DNA of 39,027 nucleotides from JBCCFK01 sp965262315 (lineage in GTDB: Bacteria > Actinomycetota > Acidimicrobiia > Acidimicrobiales > UBA8592). The stretch's first letter is position 1. Every line of letters begins with the position of its first letter. The stretch covers positions 1-39,027 of the forward strand of contig CBDHFJ010000172.1 of the NCBI GenBank assembly GCA_965262315.1. The letters are read 5' to 3'. Under the pieces are notes generated by a model. That model was not told the DNA's origin and did not search any database. It saw only the letters and a list, made by a program, of their open reading frames with translations. Positions 26,177-33,845 of the stretch are shown piece by piece. Made by a program: the position numbers and the translations under genes.

Positions 26177-26713
26177 TCAACCCGAAAGGCGCTGCGACAG
26201 CAGGCTGGGTCCGAACTCTGGGGCCTCGGCGCCGCACGGAATGACCGCCGTGCCGGCCGCGTAGGCGGCGGCCATGGCATCGGAACGGGTGGAGGATGCA
26301 CCGAGGAGCACCGCGAGCCGGGCGAGCACGTCCTGCGGATCGATCCCGAGTTGAACCGCCAGTTCCTCGACGTCGCCGCGACGGAAGCCCGTCACGGGCC
26401 CATCGGAACCGCCTCGCATGCGCCGAACGAGCTCCACGAACGCCGCCAGCACGTCGTCGGGGTGCTTCGAGGTGCACATCACCTGCTGGCCGGCTCCGCT
26501 GACCGATCTGCCGTCGTAGCGCACCGGGAGCCGTCCCGGTGACGTGCGACCGCTGTCGGCACGGGCCATCGGCGCCGACGTGTACGCCGCCGACGAACGT
26601 CCCTGCTCGTCGAGATGCATGCTCCAGGTCAGTCGTGGCCGACGGAGGAGATCGGCGAGCCGCCGAGCGTCCCCGTTCGAGTGGTCGTGTCGCTGTGTGT
26701 CCTGATCCGCCAT
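26177..26713 (-). CDS. Unrecognised protein, paralogue B of a tandem pair
   Basis: A 178-aa protein from ATG 26713 with GGAGG four bases upstream. It has the same order as paralogue A: an N-terminal DARRLADLLRRPRLTW segment, a variable linker, PGRLPVRYDGR, then PDDVLAAFVELVRRMRG, VTGFRRGDVEELAVQLGI, DVLARLAVLLGASSTRSDAM and VIPCG. Similarity extends over most of the length, so the pair arose by duplication. The 184 bp between them contain no supported gene. The high helix content and the short VTGFRR-D element could be a DNA- or protein-binding module, but this is speculation. Confidence 0.75.
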   Translation of the reverse strand: MADQDTQRHDHSNGDARRLADLLRRPRLTWSMHLDEQGRSSAAYTSAPMARADSGRTSPGRLPVRYDGRSVSGAGQQVMCTSKHPDDVLAAFVELVRRMRGGSDGPVTGFRRGDVEELAVQLGIDPQDVLARLAVLLGASSTRSDAMAAAYAAGTAVIPCGAEAPEFGPSLLSQRLSG

Positions 26714-26895
26714 GGTGCCTCCAGCATCGGGCTGTCGACGAAGCCGTCCCCGCACCTCCGTCTCCGCTCCCTCGGCACACACATGACGAGGGCTGAGCAC
26801 GTCGGGTGAATCCGCTCACCGCCGACGACCGCGACCTCCTCACGTCGGGCCGCCGAGCGCCGATGGAGCGGCACGCGTTCGGAAACGGAGTGGCC

Positions 26896-27069
26896 ATGAA
26901 CGCCGACGAGGCACAGCAGATGTTCGAACAGGCATGCAAGCGCCTCTTCGCGCTCCATGCCGACGGCTACAAGCGACCGCGGCAGTCCCGCAAGTCGGCC
27001 GCTGCTCGACCGGCGGTCGCCACCCGGGTCCGGCCCGCTGCCCGGCCGCGGGCACACCACATCATCTGA
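26896..27069 (+). CDS. Small basic protein
   Basis: A 57-aa ORF from ATG 26896, preceded by GGAG with five bases spacing; in-frame starts at 26806 and 26863 lack this. A short helix (MNADEAQQMFEQACKRLFALH) is followed by a very basic Ala/Arg/Pro tail, which suggests nucleic-acid binding or a disordered tail. It is divergent from paralogue B. No family recognised, and the coding call rests on the ribosome site and the composition change. Confidence 0.5.
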   Translation: MNADEAQQMFEQACKRLFALHADGYKRPRQSRKSAAARPAVATRVRPAARPRAHHII

Positions 27070-27125
27070 CCGACGCCGCGTCTGACCCATCCGGCGCGGG
27101 CTCCGCCCGGTGACCGAGCGCCAAG

Positions 27126-27131
27126 TACGCT
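27126..27131 (+). promoter_or_regulatory. -10 hexamer TACGCT, probable leaderless promoter
   Basis: TACGCT, then CCGGAC, then ATG 27138. It shares the nine-base string TACGCTCCG with the promoter of the other acyl-CoA synthetase at 9930. Confidence 0.6.
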
Positions 27132-27137
27132 CCGGAC

Positions 27138-28757
27138 ATGACGACGCCATTCACCGCCAGCACGATGCAGGACGACTTCGCGCTGACGATCCAGCACATC
27201 TTCGCCTTCGGCCGCAGGGTCCACGCCGACGCGGTCGTGAGCACCTTCGACGGCGAGTCGACCCAGCACGCAACCTTCGCGGAGGTCGCCGACCGGGCCG
27301 ACCGCCTCGCCGCCGCCCTCCAGCGGCTCGGCGTCGAGCCCGGCGACCGCGTGGGTACGTTCTGCTGGAACAACCAGCGCCACCTCGAGGCGTACTTCGC
27401 GATCCCGTGCATGGGTGCGGTGCTGCACACCCTGAACATCCGGCTGTTCCCCGAGCATCTCGAGTACGTCATCAATCACGGTGCCGACAAGGTGGTCATC
27501 ATCGACGCCTCGCTGGCCCCGCTCCTCGCGAAGGTCCGGGCCGGTCTCACGACGGTCGAGCACATCATCGTGTGCGGCGAAGGCGACCTGACCGGGCTCG
27601 GCGACACCCTCGACTACGAGGCATTGATCGCGGCGGAAGACGGCGGCTTCTCCTATCCGGAGCTGGATGAACGGGCCGGTGCCGGGCTCTGCTACACGTC
27701 GGGCACCACAGGCGACCCCAAGGGGGTGCTGTACAGCCACCGTTCCACGTACCTCCACAGCCTGGCCGCCATCGGGGCGCCGATGCTGTCGATGACCGAG
27801 CACGACCGGCTGCTGGTGATCGTCCCCATGTTCCACGCGCTGGCCTGGGGTATGCCCTACGCCGGGTGGTGGGCCGGCGCCGACTTCGTGTTCCCCCAGC
27901 AGTTCCTCCAGGCCGAACCGCTCGCGAAGCTCATCGCCGAGACCCGCCCGACCATCTCGGGCGCCGTGCCCACGGTGCTCAACGACATCCTCCACAACGC
28001 CGGTGACGCGGACATGTCGTCGCTGCGCCACGTGGTGTGCGGGGGCTCGGCCGTGCCACGCTCGCTGATCGAGGCGTACCGCGACACCTTCGGCGTCGAC
28101 GTCGTGCAGGGCTGGGGTATGACCGAGACCTCCCCGCTCTGTGCGTTGTCGTGGTCGCCGGCCGGCACCGAGGACGACCCGGTGGACTGGCGGGTCCGGA
28201 CCGGTCGCGTGCTGCCCGGCGTCGAACTGCGCATCGTCGACGACGATGGTGCCGAGCTGGCCTGGGACGGCGAAGCCGTCGGCGAGATCGAGGTCCGCGG
28301 CCCATGGATCACCGGCTCCTACTACCTGGTCGAGACCCCGGAGAAGTTCCACGACGGTTGGCTGCGAACCGGCGACGTGGGCACGGTCGAGCCCAACGGC
28401 TTCGTGCAGATCACCGATCGCGCCAAGGACGTCATCAAGTCGGGCGGCGAGTGGATCTCGTCGGTCGACCTGGAGAACACACTCATGGGGCACCCGGACG
28501 TGCTCGAGGCCGCGGTGGTCGGCGTACCCGACGACCGCTGGGACGAACGACCGCTCGCCGCCCTCGTGCCCGTCTCCGGCGCAGCGTTGGACCCCGACGA
28601 GGTGGCCACCTGGCTCGAGGACAAAGTCGTGCGCTGGTGGATGCCCGAGCGATGGACGGTCATGGCCGAGATCCCCAAGACCAGCGTCGGCAAGTTCGAC
28701 AAGAAGGTCATCAGGGCCCGGTACGCCGAGGGTGAGCTCGAAGTGCACACCCGCTGA
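27138..28757 (+). CDS. Long/medium-chain acyl-CoA synthetase (FadD-type)
   Basis: A 539-aa adenylate-forming ligase: phosphate loop YTSGTTGDPKGV (186-197), GWGMTE (325-330), RTGDVG (410-415) and the C-terminal Lys in TSVGKF (about 519). The spacing and the DRLLVIVPMFHALAWGMPY and VVQGWGMTETSPL segments fit long- or medium-chain fatty-acyl-CoA ligases. It converts a carboxylic acid, ATP and CoA to acyl-CoA and AMP. The ligand is not predictable by eye. The stop overlaps the next ATG by one base (TGATG), so the metallophosphoesterase is translated from the same message. Confidence 0.92.
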   Translation: MTTPFTASTMQDDFALTIQHIFAFGRRVHADAVVSTFDGESTQHATFAEVADRADRLAAALQRLGVEPGDRVGTFCWNNQRHLEAYFAIPCMGAVLHTLNIRLFPEHLEYVINHGADKVVIIDASLAPLLAKVRAGLTTVEHIIVCGEGDLTGLGDTLDYEALIAAEDGGFSYPELDERAGAGLCYTSGTTGDPKGVLYSHRSTYLHSLAAIGAPMLSMTEHDRLLVIVPMFHALAWGMPYAGWWAGADFVFPQQFLQAEPLAKLIAETRPTISGAVPTVLNDILHNAGDADMSSLRHVVCGGSAVPRSLIEAYRDTFGVDVVQGWGMTETSPLCALSWSPAGTEDDPVDWRVRTGRVLPGVELRIVDDDGAELAWDGEAVGEIEVRGPWITGSYYLVETPEKFHDGWLRTGDVGTVEPNGFVQITDRAKDVIKSGGEWISSVDLENTLMGHPDVLEAAVVGVPDDRWDERPLAALVPVSGAALDPDEVATWLEDKVVRWWMPERWTVMAEIPKTSVGKFDKKVIRARYAEGELEVHTR

Positions 28758-29482
28758 TGCAGCTGCTCCTGGCGTCCGACCTCCACTACGCGCTCCCGCA
28801 GCTCGACTGGATCGCGGGCCAGGCCGCGGACTTCGATCTGGTCGTCCTGGCCGGGGATCATCTCGATCTGCGCTCGGCGGTTCCCTTGGACTCGCAGATC
28901 GTGGTCGTCCGCACCTACGTGCGACGCATCGGCGAGCTGAGCACCGTCGCCTTCGCTTCGGGCAACCACGACCTGACCGCCCGCAACACCCACGACGAGA
29001 AGGCGGCACCGTGGGTCGAGGAGGCCGCCGAGGACGGCGCGGTCGTCGACTGGACCCGCCTCGACGTCGACGGCGTCCGGGTGACCGTGTGCCCGTGGTG
29101 GGACGGTCCACGCACCCGCTCCGATGTGGACGCACAGCTCGCCGCCGACGCCGTCGACCGTCCCCCCGTGTGGATCTGGGTGTACCACCATCCACCGGAC
29201 GACTCTCCGGTCTCGTGGACCGGGCGGCGCCACATCGGCGACACCGACCTCAACCGCTGGATCGAGACCCATGGACCCGACGTCGTGCTCACCGGCCACA
29301 TCCACGACTCGCCGTTCAAGACCGATGGCTCCTGGATCGACCGCATCGGCGACACCTGGGTCCTCAACGCCGGGCATGCGCCCGGACCGGTTCCCGCGCA
29401 CGCCATCATCGACACCGACACCGGGGTGGCCGAGTGGTGGTCGCCCTACGGTCGTGACGAACGCACGCTCTGGGTTGCGTGA
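28757..29482 (+). CDS. Calcineurin-like metallophosphoesterase
   Basis: A 241-aa protein with the metallophosphoesterase blocks in order: DLH (residues 8-10), GDHLD (about 34-38), GNHD (about 73-76), a YHH segment near residue 142 and GHIHD (about 180-184), which together bind two metals. The family hydrolyses phosphomonoesters, phosphodiesters or pyrophosphates. Coupling to an acyl-CoA ligase could mean handling of nucleotide by-products, but this is inference. No signal peptide, so cytoplasmic. Confidence 0.9.
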   Translation: MQLLLASDLHYALPQLDWIAGQAADFDLVVLAGDHLDLRSAVPLDSQIVVVRTYVRRIGELSTVAFASGNHDLTARNTHDEKAAPWVEEAAEDGAVVDWTRLDVDGVRVTVCPWWDGPRTRSDVDAQLAADAVDRPPVWIWVYHHPPDDSPVSWTGRRHIGDTDLNRWIETHGPDVVLTGHIHDSPFKTDGSWIDRIGDTWVLNAGHAPGPVPAHAIIDTDTGVAEWWSPYGRDERTLWVA

Positions 29483-29497
29483 TCCGGTGACCGAGCG

Positions 29498-29983
29498 TCA
29501 GTAGTACGGGTCCGGGTCTCGTTCGGAACCCGGCTCGATCTCGCGTGGTGCGCTGAAGGTGAGCTGACCCAACACCTCGTCGATCATGCCCAGGTGTCCG
29601 GCTGCGTCGGCGTACTGGTTCTTGACGTCGACCAGATAGGTCAGCATCTGCTGGAGCCGACCGGCGAGCAGCCGCGCCAGTTCGCCCATCACCTCGGCGT
29701 CGCCGAACAGCGACTCGTCGGTGGGGTCGAGCTCGTGGACAGCGACGTCACCCAGGGCGGACACGGTCGCCGTGGCCGGCACGCCGAGGAGCATCGAGAT
29801 CTCGCCCACGACCGCCCCGACACGATCCACCACCGCGACCCGCTGCCCTGCCCGATCGACGGCGAGCCGCCCCTCGGCCAGCACGAAGACCGACGCGCCG
29901 GGCGCTCCCTCGGTGATCAACACGTCGCCTTCGGCGACACGTCGAACCGGGCGGTCACCGACACGGTCGAGGAGAGAGGCCAT
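29498..29983 (-). CDS. Stand-alone cyclic-nucleotide-binding-domain protein
   Basis: A 161-aa protein. The first 110 residues form a CAP-ED/cNMP-binding beta-roll (VRRVAEGDVLITEGAPGASVFVLAEGRL, GEISMLLGVPATATVSAL). The remainder is one long helix and an acidic Glu/Pro/Asp tail with no helix-turn-helix. It is thus not a Crp-type DNA-binding regulator. Several residues of the phosphate-binding cassette (GEISMLLG...TATV) are visible, so ligand binding is plausible but not certain. A TAGCCT box eight bases before the ATG suggests a leaderless transcript. It is convergent with the metallophosphoesterase gene. Confidence 0.83.
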   Translation of the reverse strand: MASLLDRVGDRPVRRVAEGDVLITEGAPGASVFVLAEGRLAVDRAGQRVAVVDRVGAVVGEISMLLGVPATATVSALGDVAVHELDPTDESLFGDAEVMGELARLLAGRLQQMLTYLVDVKNQYADAAGHLGMIDEVLGQLTFSAPREIEPGSERDPDPYY

Positions 29984-29991
29984 GGCGCCGG

Positions 29992-29997
29992 AGGCTA
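29992..29997 (-). promoter_or_regulatory. -10 hexamer TAGCCT, probable leaderless promoter
   Basis: On the minus strand TAGCCT lies eight bases before the ATG at 29983; TAGCCTCCG resembles the TACGCTCCG form before both acyl-CoA synthetases. Confidence 0.5.
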
Positions 29998-30052
29998 CCG
30001 ACCGTTCGGTGCCCGACGCTCCGCCGCTGTCACTCGTCTGTCGGCACCAGCA

Positions 30053-30220
30053 TCAGGACAGTCGTTCGGTGTACTCCCCACAGCGCCGGCACTGCCGGAA
30101 CTTGACGTAGTTCGTGGTGCCCGTGCCCTGGTGCAGCTCGAGGTGACTCACCACCCACGTACGCCGATGCCGACACCGCTCGGGTGTCGTCCGGCGGACC
30201 TCGATCCCCAACATCGCCAT
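30053..30220 (-). CDS. Tiny zinc-ribbon-like protein
   Basis: A 55-aa ORF with CRHRR near residue 16 and CRRCG near the C-terminus (a CxH/CxxC pair), and a basic, Arg-rich body. It is similar in scale, but not obviously in sequence, to the zinc-ribbon gene at 5693. ATG 30220 is preceded six bases upstream by AACAAT, a weak -10 match; no ribosome site exists. Function unknown. Confidence 0.5.
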   Translation of the reverse strand: MAMLGIEVRRTTPERCRHRRTWVVSHLELHQGTGTTNYVKFRQCRRCGEYTERLS

Positions 30221-30387
30221 GGGCACATTGTTGTCGACCGCCGCGCGGGGGTGGTGGCATCGCGCGGCGCATGACCCACGATCGCTCACCTCGGGTGGGC
30301 CTGGCACCACGTTGTGTTGAACTCGCAGGGGCTGGATGGAGGTCAAGGCCAGACCGCGGCCGGCCGAAGCCTTCTCCATGAGCGCGC

Positions 30388-30393
30388 TACGGT
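30388..30393 (+). promoter_or_regulatory. -10 hexamer TACGGT, probable leaderless promoter
   Basis: TACGGT lies eight bases before ATG 30402 and helps choose that start over an in-frame ATG at 30378. Confidence 0.5.
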
Positions 30394-30401
30394 CGTCGAC
30401 G

Positions 30402-32564
30402 ATGGGCGCAAGAGCCATTGCCGTCGTGATCGTCGCTGCGCTGTTGACCCTCCCGACGCCCGTCGCGAGCTCGCAGGGCGCCGCTCCGAGCGTCAGCGGC
30501 GCCGACTGGGTGCCGTTCGTCGGGAGCTTCGAGGTCGGATGCACTCGCGCCAGCGCCGACAACCCGGGTTGCCCGGTGCACCACCCGACGTGGGCCATCG
30601 ACGTGGCGACGCCACTGGGAACGCGCATCCGAGCCACCGGTGCGGGCGTGGTGGTGGGCGTCTACCGGGGTTGTGCGCCCGGCGGCGGCGACGGCGAGTG
30701 CAACGGTGGCGCAGGCAACATCGTGGTGGTCGCGCACGGCGACTACTGGTCGCGCTACCTCCATCTGTCCCAGATCCCGAACCGGATCGAGGTGGGCCAC
30801 CAGGTCCAGCCGGGTGACGTCGTCGGCCGGGCGGGCGCCTCGGGCACCTTCGGCGGTGTGCACCTGCACTACGACGAATACCAGCCGGGACCACCCGCCG
30901 GCCGAGTCGCGTTCGGCCAGATGCTGGCGTGCCACGACGACCAGCCGGTCGTGTACCCCGACGTTCTCGGCTACGACCGTTGGGACCTCGTCCCCCCGGG
31001 GACGACCATCCGCAACGACAACCACGACTGCACGGGGCACCCCCAACCGCCGCACCCGCCGCCACCGGAGCCGCCGGTCTATCCCGAAGCGCCAGGCCTA
31101 CGGGTGGGCGGCTCCCCGGGCGTGGCGGTGCTCGAGACGGGCGACGACGGTCGGGGGCTTCTGGTCATCGGTGCCCCCGGTGCGCGCCCTGCCAGAGCCC
31201 GGACCGGTGGTGTGGCCATCGTCGACCCGCGCGACCGAGCGGACCAGACCGCCCTCGTGCAAGGGGCCGAGCTGGCCGGTCGACGCGAACCGGGCGACCG
31301 CGTCGGCGCATCGGTGGTCACCGGCGATTTCGACTGCGACGGCGGGTCGGACATCGCCATCGGTGCCCCAGGCGAGGATCTCGACGCGCTCTTCGTCGAC
31401 ACGGGCGCGGTGAACGTGGTGTACGACGACGGCGATCAACAACTCCTGTACTCGGGCTCGGTCCTGCCCTCGTACTATCGCCGTCCGCACGACTGGCTCG
31501 GAGCCGCGCTCGCGGTCGGCGACTTCGACGGGGACGGTTGTGACGACCTCGCGGTCGCGAGCCCCGGCGCGGATCGGGTGGGCGGCCAGGACATGGGCCT
31601 GGTCTGGATCCTCCGCGGCTCGACGAACGGCCTGCGAGCCCCGCTCCAACTCCTCCAGGGTGTTGGCCTGGGCGGGGTCCTGGAGAGCCACGACCAGACC
31701 GGGTACAGCCTCGCTGCGGGTGACTTCGACTGCGACGGCCGCGACGACCTGGCCGCCGGCGCCCCACGCGAGGAACTCGCCGAGGGTCGAGCGGGTGCGG
31801 TCGTGGTGGCCTACGGCGCGCGGAGCGGGTTCCGTCGAGGACACGCCCTGTACCGCGGCGAGGTCCTGCCGGGCGAACCCCAGGACGGCGAGCTGCTCGG
31901 TGCCGCGCTGGCGGCGGGTGACATCGACCAGGACGGTTGCGACGATCTGGTGATCGGCGCTCCGGACGCCACCATCGCCGGACGTGTGCGAGCAGGCGCC
32001 GCCCTCGTGGTGTTCGGTCACGAAGGTGGGCTCGACGAGAGCGAACGCTCCGTCGAGCTGACCTGGGCCGACCTCCCCGGCGGCGTCCGGTCGGGCGACC
32101 GGGTCGGCTCGTCGGTGGCAGTGGGTGATCTCGACTGCGACGGCCACCCGGACGTGGCCATCGGCGGCCCGGGCCGAGACATCCGCAACCGAACCAACGC
32201 CGGGGCCGTGGCCATCGCCCCCGGCCTCGAGGACGGCGTCGACGCGCCCGAGCGGGTGATCAGACAGGGCCGCGGGTTGCGAGGGCGGCTCCACGAGCGG
32301 GCCCGGGTGGGCGAGGGCGTCGCCGCGGCCGACGTGGACGGCGACGGCTGCGACGATCTCGTGGTCAGTGCGCCAGGGACCACGGTCGCCGGCCGGGCCA
32401 ATGCCGGCGCCGTCCATCTGGCGTGGGGCGCCGGCGGCGACGTCGATGCTCGCCGCCCGCTTCGGTTCGACCAACGGACCATCGACATCGGTGACCCGAC
32501 CAGGCGGGCAGCGTTCGGCTCGTCGTCGCCCATCGACCTCCTGGCGCGCCAGCTCGCAGAGTGA
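30402..32564 (+). CDS. Secreted M23 (LytM-type) peptidase domain fused to FG-GAP beta-propeller repeats
   Basis: A 720-aa protein. ATG 30402 begins a clean signal peptide (MGARAIAVVIVAALLTL...VASS). Residues about 36-175 form an M23/LytM domain: HHPTWAIDVATPLGT with the first zinc His/Asp, AHGDYWSRYLHL, and GVHLHYD with the HxH pair. A Pro-rich linker (about 220-245) leads to a seven-ish-bladed FG-GAP region with repeated acidic metal-binding loops such as DFDCDG, DFDGDG, DIDQDG, DLDCDG and DVDGDG. M23 enzymes cut peptidoglycan cross-bridges or related peptides. FG-GAP repeats, as in integrin alpha chains, bind surfaces and calcium. Convergent with the PQQ-type lipoprotein gene, 9 bp gap. Confidence 0.88.
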   Translation: MGARAIAVVIVAALLTLPTPVASSQGAAPSVSGADWVPFVGSFEVGCTRASADNPGCPVHHPTWAIDVATPLGTRIRATGAGVVVGVYRGCAPGGGDGECNGGAGNIVVVAHGDYWSRYLHLSQIPNRIEVGHQVQPGDVVGRAGASGTFGGVHLHYDEYQPGPPAGRVAFGQMLACHDDQPVVYPDVLGYDRWDLVPPGTTIRNDNHDCTGHPQPPHPPPPEPPVYPEAPGLRVGGSPGVAVLETGDDGRGLLVIGAPGARPARARTGGVAIVDPRDRADQTALVQGAELAGRREPGDRVGASVVTGDFDCDGGSDIAIGAPGEDLDALFVDTGAVNVVYDDGDQQLLYSGSVLPSYYRRPHDWLGAALAVGDFDGDGCDDLAVASPGADRVGGQDMGLVWILRGSTNGLRAPLQLLQGVGLGGVLESHDQTGYSLAAGDFDCDGRDDLAAGAPREELAEGRAGAVVVAYGARSGFRRGHALYRGEVLPGEPQDGELLGAALAAGDIDQDGCDDLVIGAPDATIAGRVRAGAALVVFGHEGGLDESERSVELTWADLPGGVRSGDRVGSSVAVGDLDCDGHPDVAIGGPGRDIRNRTNAGAVAIAPGLEDGVDAPERVIRQGRGLRGRLHERARVGEGVAAADVDGDGCDDLVVSAPGTTVAGRANAGAVHLAWGAGGDVDARRPLRFDQRTIDIGDPTRRAAFGSSSPIDLLARQLAE

Positions 32565-32573
32565 CCGACCCGA

Positions 32574-33845
32574 TCAGCGCACCGGCACGATGCGATGCAG
32601 CTCGCCGTCCCAGTTGACGGTGTAGAGGGCCTGCTCGTCGTCGACCCCGAAGCTGGTGACCTCGCCCAGCGCGGCGAGGTCGGCCGTCCAATCCTGCTGA
32701 TCTTCCGCGACCCCGTCGACGAAACGGAACGTGCCCACGAACCCGGAGCACCAGTCGGCGTAGAAGTAGTGCCCGAACAGCTCGGGGATCTCGCTGCCGC
32801 GGTAGACGTGACCCCCGGTCACCGAGCACCCCTGGTCGTGGGTGTACTCCAGCACGGGTGGGGTCAGACCATCACCGTTGCACGAGCCCGTGAAGCACAG
32901 GCTGCCCTCCATGTTGATCCAACCCAGGTTCGCTCCGGCGTCGTCGAGGCTGATCACGTTGATCTCCTCGAAGGTGTCCTGGCCGACATCGCCGATGTAG
33001 ACGAGGCGCTCCGGGGTGTCGATGGAGAACCGCCACGGATTGCGGAGGCCGTAGACCCAGATCTCGTCGCCGAACGGGTTGTCGGCCGGGATGGCGTACG
33101 GGTCGCCGTTGTCGACGTCGATGCGGACGATGGTTCCCAGGAGGTTGGTCGTGTCCTGCGCCGTCCGGCCACCTGACCCACCATCGCCGAGCGACAGGTA
33201 CAGGAGTCCGTCGGGGCCGAAGGCGATCATGCCCGCGTTGTGACGCTCGGCCGGCTGTTCGACATCGAGGACCACCTTCATCGAGTCCGGGTCGCCGCGC
33301 CGGTCATCGGCCAGGTGGAACTCGGCCAGACGGCTGTCGCCGTTGGTCTGGGTCCAGTACGCGTAGAAGCGCCCGGTGGTCTCGAACGACGGATGGAACG
33401 CCAGACCCAGGAGCCCCTGTTCGATGCTGGACGAGTTGATCCGGTCGCGAAGGTCGAGAAACGACTCGTCGACGACCTGACCGTCGTCCACGATGCGTAC
33501 GATCCCGGCGCGCTCGATCACCAACAGGAGATCCGACCCCGGCATGCCGGCCACGAAGACCGGCTGGCTCAGCCCCGACGCCACGAGCTCGGCGTCGAGC
33601 CCCCGCAGCGGTGGTGGCGGGGTCGGTGACGGCGTGGGGACCGGCGTCGCCGTGGCCGGCGGCACCGTGGGCCGCGGCGTCGGCGTGGCCGTCGGGGCCG
33701 CGGTGGCCGTGGGGACCGCCGGATCCGGCGTCGCCGTCGCAGCCGCAGCGACGGGCGTCGCGGTGGACTCGCCGCCGCACGCCGCCAGGACACCTACGAG
33801 GCCGAGGGCAACCAATCGCGCCGGTACTCGCCGAAGAAGTTCCAT
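32574..33845 (-). CDS. PQQ-dependent sugar dehydrogenase-like lipoprotein (GSDH/sorbosone-dehydrogenase family)
   Basis: A 423-aa protein from ATG 33845, with lipoprotein signal MELLRRVPARLVALGLVGVLAAC (Cys23). A Thr/Pro/Ala-rich spacer is followed by a six-bladed GSDH domain: LLLVIERAGIVRIVDDG, EQGLLGLAFHPSF, HNAGMIAFGPDGLLYLSLGDGG, VYGLRNPWRFSID, DVGQDTFEEIN and GGHVYRG. Homologues oxidise aldoses using PQQ outside the cell. No PQQ-biosynthesis gene is in the window, so the cofactor may be absent or imported. Its first 52 bases overlap the end of the DUF4015-type gene in another frame. Confidence 0.87.
   Translation of the reverse strand: MELLRRVPARLVALGLVGVLAACGGESTATPVAAAATATPDPAVPTATAAPTATPTPRPTVPPATATPVPTPSPTPPPPLRGLDAELVASGLSQPVFVAGMPGSDLLLVIERAGIVRIVDDGQVVDESFLDLRDRINSSSIEQGLLGLAFHPSFETTGRFYAYWTQTNGDSRLAEFHLADDRRGDPDSMKVVLDVEQPAERHNAGMIAFGPDGLLYLSLGDGGSGGRTAQDTTNLLGTIVRIDVDNGDPYAIPADNPFGDEIWVYGLRNPWRFSIDTPERLVYIGDVGQDTFEEINVISLDDAGANLGWINMEGSLCFTGSCNGDGLTPPVLEYTHDQGCSVTGGHVYRGSEIPELFGHYFYADWCSGFVGTFRFVDGVAEDQQDWTADLAALGEVTSFGVDDEQALYTVNWDGELHRIVPVR

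Noticed and set aside
26967..29195. 742-codon minus-strand open frame under the acyl-CoA synthetase
   Set aside because: Antisense shadow in a high-GC region, without any recognisable motif.
33600..33780. Repeated Thr/Pro/Ala-coding stretch as a microsatellite or CRISPR-like array
   Set aside because: It is the low-complexity linker of the PQQ-type lipoprotein; units are irregular and lie in frame.
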